The notes under the pieces were generated by a model. That model saw only the letters and a program-made list of their open reading frames with translations, was not told the DNA's origin and did no database searches. A DNA stretch of 64,000 nucleotides from Globisporangium splendens (Eukaryota > Oomycota > Peronosporomycetes > Pythiales > Pythiaceae), in the NCBI GenBank assembly GCA_006386115.1, contig VFIW01000042.1, positions 248,001 through 312,000 of the forward strand, in the 5' to 3' direction. A program made the position numbers and the translations under genes. Positions within the stretch are counted from its first letter, which is position 1. Each line of letters opens with the position of its first letter. Positions 34,312 through 45,563 of this stretch are shown here, piece by piece.

Positions 34312-37300
34312 ATCGTACGTTCTTTTTTGTCAATTTTGGCCTCGGACTTGGCCAATGAAGAGTGGCGCTGGCTGCCGTAGGAGCTCTGCAAGATACGAGC
34401 AGCACTCCAGCAATGGTGAGGAAAGGTGGGGGCGGAAGTGAAGCGTTCGCGTAAGTCTGCGAATGCCATTACACGACAGCCAGGTTGTTTGAAGGGGAGA
34501 TCTCAAACTAGGTGCAATTTCTGAAATGTGCGTGAGTAGAGGACTATTTGAGTCATAATAGGGTGAAGCGGTTGAATATTTCGGTCAGAGAAGGGACATA
34601 GCGCAATAAAAACGTTATATAACAGATATATTTCATAAGTGGCGAACATATTTTTGCCCACGGCAAATGTGAAAGGATGCACACTGACCCTGGGAGATCG
34701 ACCTGAAGAGTGGTGAGCCAAGTTCGCCAAACGGAGTGACTACGACCTCAAAAGCATCTAGGCTGAGGGCTCCACTCACACCAGGAATGCGCTGTGCTGC
34801 AGCAGGTACAAAGAAAATTATCGCCCAGAGGGATGTCCTGGGTCAGGCGCGGAGTCTGTGGCCTGCACTATTATTAACACCCACGTGCTAGCCCTTGAAG
34901 CCGCCAGCAAGAAAAGCTGACGAACGCATACATGACATAAATATGTTAACGAAAGTTGTGCCCGTGCACGTAACATGCATGCAAACGAGATCACAGCAGC
35001 TCATCAATTAAACTGTAATATAACGGTTTATTACCATTTCGCTGGTGCATCTCTCGTTGTCAAAACTGCCATTTTGGACCATATTTCATTCTGTTTCGAT
35101 CAAACAGACCTCTTTGAATGATTTTGTCTCAGTCAATTCGTAATCGCACTGAGGGTTCCCATCACGATTTCGCTTCTCAAAGAACTTTGTTTCTCTGCAA
35201 CGATGGGACTCACACAATAGCTCAAATGTAATAGAAGGAGTCCTCGGTTGCGTGTACCCAAGGGAAAGGTGAGAAAAAGAAAAAAGAGTGGCAGGGCTCG
35301 GTTGCTCTTAATATTTCCGGAGTGAAGGTCCGTGATGCTGTGCGTGATTGTCGCCTGCCCAGGATCAAGTCATCGAAGTTAACAAAGTACGCTGCGGAAG
35401 CAACTCCTCATAAGCATACAGTACGTAGGCATAAGCACGGCTTTAAGCTAACCGTACAAGACTAGCAATATCGCCATTAACACAAATACGAATACGGTGG
35501 AGTAGCTGATTGATCAAGAAAGACATTCGGCAGTAGGCAGTATGGAAAGTATCAGTTTGTATGGGTGGGGTCATTTGGCATTAGAAGTGTTTAAATGCTT
35601 TGAAGGATCAGGTTGAGCAGGCGACGCAAACCCTGGATTGAGAATATCCTCAGTTTAATTTGTATGGTTGCGTGAATATCCTTTCACAAAGAAAAAACAA
35701 AATAGAAAACGATTTATTGTTTCCTTGCTCTTACTGCTATTCTCATAATATACTTTTGTGTAGCCCAAAAGCCTACGTCAAGTTGTAAAAGAGAGAAACA
35801 CTGACTAGGCATAACTGCATCTTTGCCTTGCGGAAGACCACTGAATTCGTAAAAGACTTGAGCAATGCAACGGTATGCCTATGTAGAGGCTCTATTGTAT
35901 TTAGATCCACTTTGTCTCAAGGGTGCTGGAGTTTGAGCACGGCAGGGGAAGTCTTCGAGTTCTGTCACATCAGCAGACACGTGATTCTTTCACTATACTA
36001 GTGCTGCTATTTTGCTTGAACCTACGGTACTCAGATGTGTCGGATATTGGAGGAGAAAAAAAAAGAAGTCAAGTGCCGATGTCTGAGATGAGCACTTCAA
36101 CCAGTTAATAATCGTTAATTAGAGCAGTTTTTCATGTGTCCCTGTGGCGCAAAGTTGCTCATATTGCCTTTGCCCAGTGTCCGCAATCACGCCAACTCCT
36201 TGTGCATCATCAACCCTGACGGCGGCATGTCTATTTGCACCTTTCTTCGCACGTCTGAGTTCAGAGATGGATACTGCTACTTAAGAGACCCTCTGACTAA
36301 TACGCTGAAGCTGATGGTTTGAAACGTTAATAGAATGGTTTGTCACAACCCGGTTAGTTGTATACTCATTCCGCGTTTTGCGGTGCACCACTTCACTTCA
36401 GCAACCAGCTAGCAACACCATCAAGGCATAGGCTGTGTGTTACGCCAGACCTGCGCCAATTCTATCTCCTTCTATCCTTCTGGCCATAGCTGAGAGCGCC
36501 CTTGTTGTTTCGAAAGATGGATTTGGTTGCATAACCTGTTCTGCCTATTGCGTCTCGCCATTTTCACCGATGTTTGGGTTGCTGTTAACTCAGGTAGCAT
36601 GAGTTATTCGCCTAAGGCAGTCACTACGTCAAACTTGTCGCTTTCCCCATAAAAGTTCGACTTAAATACATCGACAAACACCTTCTGCCGCACTGGATTA
36701 CTTTTGGGGTGTCAATAGAATCGCGCCAGGTGTGGTCGTCGTTTAATACATGTGCACCCAAGTCTTGAGATCACTCGTTTGTCGAAATCGGAAAACGGGT
36801 CCTAACTGTTTCTACTTCTTGTCCGCGTGTCACGTGCTACCGAATGGAAGGTGCGCACCTTCTCAGTTTTCGCATCGAGCAACGAAATGGGTATCCTAGC
36901 GAAAGGACCCATCTGCATCGATCCACCTAATAGAATACGTGGGACCTCGACATACCGGATCCACAGCAAAATCTCACTCTAAAGGCTTTATTCAACCTAT
37001 GAAACAGAATACTCGTTGTTCAGTTCTTGAATCCTTCCGAACGAGCCCAAAAAGCACGGCAAGCCCTAACGGATGGCGCTATCGATCCGTGGAATGTGGG
37101 AGGATTGTACGTCTTAGTCCGTGGCATAGAAGGTCTCAATGTCGTGCATCCACTGCCTTTCCCCCTTCATAACCCGACGAGCCCAGAAAGTGCGGTGAGC
37201 CCCAATCGACGGCGATCCAGTAGTAAGTGTGGAACTGATACAGCTCTGAGTCAGTGCACAACAATGAAACAGCATGATAATCAAAGTGGGCCGCCGTTAC

Positions 37301-37847
37301 ATTCCACTTCCAAACGATTCGCTGTGACAATGTAATATAGTTTCTCGACATTTCAAGAAGTTTTGAAAAACGAATGGCCAGCACATTCGCCCACCAGCAA
37401 CTCAAGGCAAGCAACATTTTTGTTTGTACAGTTCGGCTCATTCCATTCCCGTTGAGGCGCACATTCTATCTGAACTTGGCAGGTGCTGAACTGTGTAACT
37501 GGGATTATTAATACATGACGCACCACGCCGTCCGTATCAGACGGATGCACTCGCGAGAGCGATGATATACCTTGAAGTACGGTGTATCGGATCGGATTGC
37601 AGAGGTTCCCACGAAGACAGTAACCATTGTGACAGGCGGGTGGATCCTTTTGAAAGTAACGATGCTCACTTTGGATAGTGATTTTTCTCATCGTGTAAGT
37701 ACTGGCAACGGAGTTCATCTAGGTGGAGAGCGCGAGTTCCCTGGAGCGACATCTCCATCTCGTCGGAGCACTCATTTCACGCGAGCGGACGCCAAATGTG
37801 TCCTTTGGGACTCTCACAATCCAATTTCCGACGCTCACTCAAGCACG
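34312..37847. other. 3.5-kb gene-poor stretch
   Basis: No frame over 125 codons and none with a family motif. It looks richer in A and T than its neighbours over about 34.5-36.1 kb. At 37040-37230 two loosely similar segments (both containing an acgagccca core) hint at an old tandem duplication. The bases from 37662 on are open in the frame of gene C. Confidence 0.45.
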
Positions 37848-39240
37848 ATGGACATCATCCAGTACTCAAACGACAACATCAATGACTTGGTTGCCCTGAT
37901 TCCCCCAGTCGAGGATGGTGAGCACCACTTTCCGATAGGCGACCTGCTGGCTTCGATCGCTTGCGATGCGGTTGATCTGGACGATATCGTCGTCCATCAA
38001 ACGGAGGAGTACGTGAAAGCGAGACGATCCAACCCCAGAAAACGCACGTACGAAGTACGCAAGGTACGGTTTTCAAAATCCAGCACTCTTGTTTGGTTGA
38101 AAAGTACTTAGTCTGCTTCATTTTCCGCGACAACGCAGGAGGAGAAGGATCTTCTCGCAAAAGAACTGAGCTCCCTGGAGGCCAAGCTGGACTACTTGAA
38201 GCACTGCGCTGGGATTCCGAACGAGCAAAGTATTGCTCAAAGTAAACTTGAGAAAGCGTTGCTGCGGGAGATTTTCCGAAACCAGCAATACTTGGCAGCT
38301 GGGTTCAAGTCGACGGTGTCCGCTAATGTGGTAAGTTATCACTCTTGCTGCAGAACAGCACCAGATGCGCGTGCTTTATCGCCCTATCCTGACTGGTATG
38401 CTCCTATTTCTCCTTTTGATGCCCTAGAGCGAGCATATGCAGCGTCCCATTTCCACGTCGCTTCACCTCGGTTGTGATCCAAGGCAACGCCAGCAGCTCC
38501 TGAACGAGATCCGACCCGAGCAACTGTGTCATGCAAAACGTTTCATCGAGGCGCGCACGCAATTCATCCATTCGACATTGCGCTCCTCGGAATCGACGAA
38601 GCTTCGCACGAAGAGTGGTGATAGCTTTGCTATGAAAGTGGATGTGATCCCATTGCCTCAAGCCACTAGTGTCAAGCAAGTGCACGATGCAATCCTCTTC
38701 CACTTGTTCAACGTAGACGTCTGTCTGGATGGTAAAATGCGGAACAAGATCGTGCTGCGAGAGAAGGATGAATCGGGTGATGAGTGTGCCTCACAGCATC
38801 GCGTGCGCTACACGAACCACGGCGTCGACGTCGAGTTCAACAGCGCCGTCTTTGCTCAGTATACTTGCCAGTCGCAGCCGCACGCGTCGATCTCATCAGC
38901 TCGAGAAGAGAGCGGTGCAGGAGCTGAATGTGTCATCGCGACCACGTTTATCGACCGCGATGACCTCTACCCATACCGTCCACGTGAGTGGGTGCGGCAA
39001 GATATTACGACTATCTGGACGGTCACACGTTACGCAGCAAAACCGCAACCTTCGCATCCAGACCCAGCCCCGCCCAAGCAGGTGATCGTCTTGAAAAGGT
39101 GGGCTCAGTCCAAGTTGCATCCCAGCGAGTTGGATATTTCGGAGGATAAACTGACCGATCTCACCGAGGAGACACTGTGCATCACCAATGCCGTGTTGAC
39201 TGCCGTGTGTGCCTCGCTGCAACCGACCTCTCCGCTGTGA
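37848..39240 (+). CDS. bZIP-like protein, copy C (3 exons)
   Basis: Exons 37848-38063, 38139-38330 and 38428-39240, with introns of 75 and 97 bp, give 406 aa. Exon 1 is acidic and ends NPRKRTYEVRK. Exon 2 starts EEKDLLAKELSSLEAKLDYL (heptads at L, L, L). Exon 3 has LHLGCD, FIEARTQF, TTFIDRDDLYPYRP and VLKRWAQSKLH. An upstream in-frame ATG at 37662 would add 62 residues. I prefer 37848 because exon 1 then matches the 67-98 codons of the other members. The frame is intact. The role is inferred only from the bZIP-like layout. Confidence 0.78.
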
Positions 39241-39685
39241 TCTGCATACGTCTCACCTGTGAACTATTTTTTGTGTTGAACCTAGATCTAGAATAGCTGC
39301 ACCAGCGAGCAAAGCTAGTAGCTCTGCTCGCTGCAGATAGGTCGTAAACTATAAATATGCTCGACCGAAGAGCTACGAACAAGTTTACGTCATTGATCAG
39401 CATTTCTTGTCGTCCTTTCGTTTGTGGTGCTACCTCAAATAGAGCCCGACCTTCTGGCTTCTGCGTGTGGCATTGCGACCTCCAGTCATTTTTGCTCGCT
39501 CAAAGGAGCCGAGTCGACGTTCAATTTCACGCCTCACTAGGGCGGCTCTGGCAAGTCGAGTCAAAGCCGAGAAGTAAATCCGAGGTGACATCTTGTTAGC
39601 TATACAACGTCCGATTACCCTTGTCGGTGGAACTAGGCGAAGAGTTCCAGTATTTCTAGAGCTCTCGTTTGACATTCTAGGTCCG
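39241..39685. other. Spacer downstream of gene C
   Basis: No gene recognised; short overlapping frames only. Confidence 0.5.
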
Positions 39686-39696
39686 TATCGCAACTT

Positions 39697-39757
39697 TATC
39701 TTTATACGATGAGGTATATTTAGGTTCATCGTAGTGACCTACAATATCCATTCTTCA
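39697..39757 (-). mobile_element. LINE-2 3'-tail fragment (61 bp)
   Basis: Matches the 3' end of the LINE-2 copy at 41294-43872 over about 55 bp (shared core aggtatatttaggttcatc). It is flanked by tatcgcaactt at 39686-39696 and 39758-39768, so it appears to be a minimal insertion consisting only of the 3' tail. Confidence 0.75.
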
Positions 39758-41046
39758 TATCGCAACTTGGAAAACACGAGCTTCAGCCTGGTCGGACAGG
39801 TTTGGTTCCTGACTCCCAAACCACCCGATCGCATGAATCTGGTCTTGGTAGCTGAAGCATCCGTGTTTATCTATTCGTGGATAGCTCATATGAGGAGCAA
39901 AAAAACACCACTCAACTATCCCGCCAAGAAATTCTCACTCACTGTTGCACACAACGAATGCCAAGCATCAACAAGACAGTCCGATGGTCGTAAAAGTGCT
40001 TGCCGGTGGAGCAGGCAATGAATCCAACTCACCACCAGCCGACTCCAACATGCAGGAAGCAGAAGACCAAACCTCCCCTCGATCCACGTTCCTTAAACCA
40101 AAGCAGACTGCGTTCACAGCTATGAACCTCACGACAAAGAGCGGTGCTGACAGCAACAACAAAGTCCTGCAGTTAGTGCATGCGATTCAGAGACGCAAGC
40201 GCCAGATGCGAGCCAAGATCTTCGATGAGCAGTTGCCATTCTCCTTGGTGCGACTTTTCTCCGGGATCTTCTCACTGCTGCTCGTGTGCTCGGACGTGCC
40301 TCGTTCAGGCCTCTGTGCCAAGCGATTCCCAAGTGAGTTTCTCCACCTCGAACCCGACGTCTTCGGAGAGTTTGGTCCGTGGCACTACCCGGTCGCGAAA
40401 TTGTTTGAAGCAAATGCAACGAATGTAACCGCGCGTCTGGAGCTACAAGTTCGACTCCACTTCCAATGCCCACCGCGCGTTTGGCGAATTTTACGAGCTG
40501 ACATCGTTTCCAGATTGCATCATGTATCGCACAGCGTGTCCGGAGATGACATTCAACGGGAAAATAGCGTTTGATATGCTCGACTCGATTGTTGACGTTG
40601 CCGTAAGGAAGAACGCGCCAAACGCTGCCGATTCTCAAGAAACTCTTCGACGAAAGTCTACGGAGCCGTCACGCATAGCGCTTCGCACCGCGGACCACTA
40701 TTTTGACCGACTCCACCACTATCTGCTCCCAGACTTGTTTGTCAACAACATCTACCGAACGAATCAGCTTTTTTACTATCCACCAGAAATCCTGTTGAAA
40801 CCGAACGGCGCACTACGGAGTACGTGCTTCGATTACCGCATTCGGCCGCATTTTTGCCAAGAGCTATGGTCCAACTTTCGCCGCTCTTGCCCTCAACACG
40901 ACACGGATTGCAAGGCAGCAGGGGTTCTCTGGGCAAACACGTTGCAGCGACTGCGTGCGATTCAACAAACCTATCCAGCGATGCAGGTCGATCTGACATT
41001 TCCCGAGAGCCAAGAAGACCGGCAAGTTTTCAAAGGTGGACTCAGT

Positions 41047-41061
41047 CCTTCTGGGTTGCAA
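41047..41061. repeat. 15-bp target-site duplication of the SINE-like chimera
   Basis: ccttctgggttgcaa here is repeated perfectly at 41229-41243. It is G-family coding sequence, present once in G2. Confidence 0.92.
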
Positions 41062-41228
41062 ATAAGGCAGCGCGCCGTTGGTCTAATGGTTAGGATTCGT
41101 CCCTTCCAAGGATGAGGTCGGGGTTCATTTCCCCGACGGCGCACACTTTTGTGTGTTAATGAGACTCAGGAATTCTTAAACTATATGTAGATCATAAGTT
41201 AAATAGAATTACCTTCTCTCTCTCTCTC
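41062..41228 (+). mobile_element. SINE-like chimera: pre-tRNA-Gly fused to LINE-1 3' tail
   Basis: The order is: a 10-nt leader (ataaggcagc), a 72-nt tRNA (41072-41143), a short trailer ending in TTTT (41147-41150, a Pol III terminator), then from about 41151 the LINE-1 3' end (gtgttaatgagactcagg and onward, identical to the tail at 31486-31651) ending in CT repeats. Perfect 15-bp duplications flank it. The fusion point falls at the Pol III terminator. That fits either a tRNA-headed SINE that borrows the LINE tail, or a single template switch from LINE RNA onto a tRNA precursor. Confidence 0.88.
41072..41143 (+). tRNA. tRNA-Gly(UCC)-like sequence, inside the SINE-like chimera
   Basis: A complete cloverleaf can be drawn by eye. 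The 7-bp acceptor stem is perfect (GCGCCGT with ACGGCGC). The D arm has the GG pair. The anticodon stem is CGTCC/GGATG with loop CTTCCAA, so the anticodon is UCC (Gly). The T stem is CGGGG/CCCCG, and the discriminator is A. The A box (TGGTCTAATGG) fits. The T loop reads TTCATTT, where the usual invariant A58 is T, so the B box is imperfect. No intron; CCA is not encoded. It may be a retro-copied pseudo-tRNA and not a working gene. Confidence 0.75.
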
Positions 41229-41243
41229 CCTTCTGGGTTGCAA
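41229..41243. repeat. 15-bp target-site duplication of the SINE-like chimera (right)
   Basis: Perfect partner of 41047-41061. G-family coding sequence resumes here (RDDVTTII). Confidence 0.92.
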
Positions 41244-41293
41244 CGAGATGATGTGACAACGATCATCCATGTGCGCGATTGCGATTCCAATAT

Positions 41294-43872
41294 CTTTATC
41301 TTTATAAGGTGAGGTATATTTAGGTTCATCTTCGTGACCTACAATATCCATTCTCCTACCTAATCTTCATTGCGAATTTCATCTAGGAGTGTAAATGTGT
41401 CTACAGCGAGGATTGCACTAGATCACTTCTAACTGCTGAATAATCTTTGACCACGATGGCATGTTCTCTTGGTCCTATGTGAGGCTGCCTTGTGTTGTCC
41501 AATGACCTTGGGTCTTCCGAACTTCGCATAAGCCAATGCATGACGTCGTTGTCAAGATCCTGGGTGAGATTGTTGAAAGCAGCTCGATGAGTTGGGAAGT
41601 GAACCTGCGTTGAGGTTCTGGTGTCCATGGCTAGGTTGGCGGCTGAGTCCGCCATCTTGTTGAAGGCACGGTAGTGATGGTACCATCCTCGGATGTCGAT
41701 GCAATCCGCGAGTCGTCGACTTGTCTGGTATAAACGTGCCAATCGGTGCTGTCGAGGGGACCGATGCATTCGCTGTTGGGAGATAATGAGTGCACTGTCT
41801 CCAATCACGTACAACGGTTCGAAGTGACTGCGTTGGGCTTCTCGGAGTCCATGTATGAGACCCCAGTACTCGCAAAGTTGTTGGTCGTGTCCTTCCTGCT
41901 ATACGCCATGCTCGCGGCCCAAATTAAACTGGCTGTGTGCGAGTCCTTATGGACACGCACGATAATGGATCCAGTCCCTCCTGGTCCTGGATTGCCGCGT
42001 GATCCACCATCGAAAAACAACAGGTAAACGCCGCGAGTATCACTTGGAGTCAAGGGGATGGCGTCGGTTTGGCTGAGAAAGCAGTCGACATATGCTTTGA
42101 GAACTGCCGCAACCGTGTGACCGTCCGAGTCTCCAGCTTGCGCTTCAGCGAGTCGTGTGAGGTTTCGCATTCCTGCCTCTAATCTGGTCATCATGATCGC
42201 CATCTCAGCAGTCGATTTGATTGGATCCGAATCCATGCGTCGCAGATGCGCACACCAAATGGCCTGTATGAGCGACGCGCTCATATATCGCCACAGCATG
42301 TGTGCGACGGGATAGAGGTGATCTTGGAGATGTTCATTGGAGAACTTGTGTCCGATAATGTGTCTCTTGATCGTGGTCCATGCACGCCTTGGAGTATGTG
42401 GTAGATCCAGACTGAAGATCCAGATTGCGGGGTCGTGACCAGGAGTGATTCCGATCTTCGCCCATAGCGCATAAAAGTAGTTCCACGCCAGTTTGGCTTT
42501 CGGACACTCCCAGAATAGATGTTGAACAGAAGATTGGACAACTTGGAAGCATTCGGGATTCGAGCAGGATAGATCAGCTTTCTCATAGTTCCACATGGAG
42601 AGTCGGTTGGCTTTCAGCCGGAGAAGAGTCTTGGCCGTATAAACAGTAATCCCTGGGATGTTGTGTAATTCGCTCCACTGGATTAATTGCAGTCCTGGCC
42701 ACAGAGATCCTGCTGTATGGACAGCTTTGTTGACTGCTGCATCTCTAGTATCTTTGCCAATTTGTGTCCTCGTTGCTGCAACTTGTTGCCGATAGAAAGA
42801 TCTGGTCGTATTGTATCGTCCGTTGCCACCCCATAGTTGCACGATTCTTGTGAACCGTGGATGTGCATGAAACGACACCTTCTGCCCGTTCAAGTCTCTT
42901 GTTGCCATGATGTCACAGTCCATTGCGGAGTGAACTGTATGCGTAGCTTTGACTAGGGTCGTGTCGACGTGGGTCAGAGCTGCTTCACTGGTGTGCAGAT
43001 GCCATTCGTGGTTATAATGACGTTGCCCGTTGTACAGCCGAAGCACATTTGTTTGCTGTGGTCGATACAGAAGCTGTGGGAAGTTGGATACCAACATAAC
43101 ACATAACCGCTCGAGCGCTCGAATAGACGGCCGGGAGAATCCGGAGATTCCACATGTTGGGATGAAGCTAAGCACTCCTGGTCTTATCCACTCCCATCGA
43201 AGTATGTCGCCCAGTTGTGCTGTTCCAACTGATAATGATATGTGAGCAAGCTTGTAAGGGAACCGTTGGAATCAAGAAGCCACCCATCTGCAGTCGAGGT
43301 CATGTATGGCAACCATTCTGCACAGAATGTCCCACGCAGCTTTCGTCCTTCAGCGATGATACCTGGAAGCCTGTCAGACATTTTAGAGCTGAGGTCGATC
43401 TGGAACACATCGCCGTCCCATAGAGCCTGCACAATTGTCGACTTGAAGTGCTCGTAACACCAACGTACATTATCACGTTCTCTGGGCTCATAGGGTCGAG
43501 AATGGAGCGACGCGCACAATGCTGCGCCAGTTGTCCACATGTTTTCACGAAGCTGGAGTGGCCGCCTTGGAATTGCATCGAGCGGCGTGATGTACATCGA
43601 AGAAGCCCTTGTGTTGTGCAGCAAGATTTCCCCGATGACCTGATCGATGTGAGAGGTAGTGAGTGCCCATTTGGAGACTGCTGTGGCACTCATCGTCATC
43701 AGCTCAGTTCTGATGTTGGGTACTGCCAAGCCTCCATTCATTTTTTTGAGCTCAGCTTGTTCTTCCTTCATCCACGGTTTCGCAGGCTTACCATTCCTTG
43801 AGCCCCAGACAAATTGTTTCACTAGGTCGTGTAGCTGATTGACAATAGCCGTAGAGCTGGCCAGGAGTGCAA
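41294..43872 (-). mobile_element. LINE-2 copy, 5'-truncated, inserted in G1
   Basis: A second, distinct non-LTR family on the - strand, containing only the region after the reverse transcriptase. Its 3' tail (41400-41294) ends in ATAAAG-type repeats. A 10-bp repeat, attccaatat, flanks it (41284-41293 and 43873-43882), and the interrupted G reading frame resumes directly after. Confidence 0.85.
41401..43872 (-). pseudogene. LINE-2 ORF2 C-terminal region with RNase H
   Basis: Starts within the RT thumb region (STAIVNQLHDLVKQFVWGS) and continues to a zf-RVT-like knuckle (CSNPECFQ..HLFWECPKAKLAW). An RNase H with LLFFDGGSRGNPGPGGTG, YVIGDSALI and AFNKMADSAANLAMD follows, with the stop at 41401. 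Two frameshifts are visible: one near 43230, and one near 41870 where a lost base breaks RNase H after NNFA. It is not closely similar to LINE-1 outside the motifs. Confidence 0.85.
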
Positions 43873-45563
43873 ATTCCAATATGATATGCACCACCAAGTA
43901 CATCGGCGAATACCGCTACGAAGTCGGCTTTCTGATCCCCCAAGCCGTGCAATGGTATCGCAGTGTGGCCATCTTGCGGGGAACGGGGCAAGCCTACTAC
44001 TATTTACACATTCTGATGCTACTGGTGTTCTGCTACAAGGTGACTCCAGCAACCCATCCACAGCGATCGCCGAAACATCTCCATGTTGTTGCGACTCGCT
44101 GCTACAAATCGTGCATCTTGTTTCTGAAAGCGCCAGTGCAATCGGTCATCTTTGGCTCGCCGTTCCCGATTTTCTGCTACGCGTGCGCGCACGTGATCGA
44201 TGCATCAGCGAGCTGCGAGATTCTAGGGAACATCTTCAACTCAGCTGGTGGCGTCTTTCAGCTCAAGTTTCGAGATCTGCTTACCGTTGGCTTCAACCAA
44301 ATGCGCAGTGTGTGGCTATTAGCGTTCGTGCTGCACACATCCATCCTCTTTGAGACCTCGCGGCGAGGCTTGAGCTGGGCGCCAGTGAGCGGGATTCGAG
44401 GTGTGCCGGAGTTTATGCTGAGTGGACTATCTAGTGTGACGATTATGGCGCAATTCCGCTCGACAAAGTTCCGCAACACGAAGATTTACTCGATTTTTGA
44501 GATCACAGAGTCTTCCACGGTACAGACAGTCCGGTCCCAACAGAGTGCACCGCCTCGTGGAAGTGGAACGACTATACTTGGTGGCTTTTTCATCGATGTC
44601 AAGATCTTTGCGTGTGTGCTTGCTGTGTTATTTGGGATCTTTGTTCTTCGGAACGGCATCCGATTTGGAAAATCGCTTGGCAACAACAACCACAAGGCAC
44701 GTGTTCCCAAGCTGCAGACGCGAACGCCAGTCTCGTACTCGGCAGGCGTGCTCTGGCCGGTTGGCTCGATGTGTGTGCTTTGGACGAGCGACTATTTCTG
44801 TGTCAAGAGCCGCTACGCTAGCAGCAGATACAGCATCAAAGCCAGTAGCAAGAAAGTCGAAAGCAAAGACGGTGAGAGCGAGCAGGAGTCAAAGCAGGAG
44901 AGCGACACGGACTCGCGCGACTCAAGGGAAGAGAGGACCGTGAGTTCGATGGGAGATCGGTCTTTGAGTCGACGAAGTTTCACATCCTTCAGCTCGAAGA
45001 TTCACGACGTCATTGAAGTGTTGCCGTCGGTGCTCATGACTTGGCGCGAGTTTCGAAGTCTTCAGCACCAAATGGAGTCGCTCCACAACCGCGGCGATGA
45101 GGTCGAGGCTACGATCGCGTTCATGAACCTCGTGACCATGAGCGATCCGATCGTGTACTTTTGTTATGTGATGGGTGGTGTCGGCGGCAAACGACTGGGA
45201 TACTACCAGTCGCTTCGGGATCCAGAAAAGTACTTCCTGCTTCCTCAAGATGCCATTGGACGCAAGGATTTGCGAGCTCGAGAGTTGAAACTCATTTACA
45301 GCGTGAACTCTCCGTCGCTATGTTTGACAGATCTCATCCACTGTGGATGAGCAAGGAGAGAGCGGGACAGAACAGCACCCACAGAGAAAGCCAAACGTGA
45401 GGAGCACTCACGTCTGAGTTATCTTAATGTGGCTTCATCGCTAACAGTGGTAAAAGCAGATGCAGAGTTTGTATTTAGAGAATGGCATAGCCAACACGCA
45501 AGACCTTTATAGTTCTGCTTTGAGGTCTACCAGCTTCTCAGCTCACTTGTGAACCGTCTGCTG

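Larger units (their letters stand above)
39984..45350 (+). pseudogene. Multi-pass membrane protein G1, disrupted by two retro-insertions
   Basis: Without the insertions this copy would encode about 860 aa. The N-terminus is hydrophilic, followed by a hydrophobic segment (LFSGIFSLLLVCSDV), a large region with paired Cys (FDYRIRPHFCQELW), and several further membrane segments (YYYLHILMLLVFCYKV, WLLAFVLHTSILF, FACVLAVLFGIFVL). An acidic Ser-rich linker and a tail with YYQSLRDPEKYFLLPQD follow. Family not recognised; it looks like one of the large uncharacterised transmembrane families of oomycetes. Lesions: a frameshift near 40440 shared with G2, a 167-bp tRNA/LINE chimera at 41062, and a LINE-2 fragment at 41294-43872. 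The 3' part 43884-45350 is open, without the stop found in G2. Bases 39918-40975 look identical to 55510-56567. Confidence 0.75.

Noticed and set aside
36939..37335. Two overlapping + strand ORFs with a loosely repeated segment
   Set aside because: Under 105 codons, overlapping in different frames, without motif or splice context.
40425..40450. Tiny intron explaining the G-family frame change
   Set aside because: The only nearby GT...AG pair would give an intron of about 25 nt, far shorter than the 70-127 nt introns seen here. A frameshift is the simpler reading.
41072..41143. Independent functional tRNA gene
   Set aside because: It sits inside a duplication-bounded insertion with a LINE tail and has a T-loop base change in the B box. 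A retro-copied origin explains it better, though transcription is not excluded.
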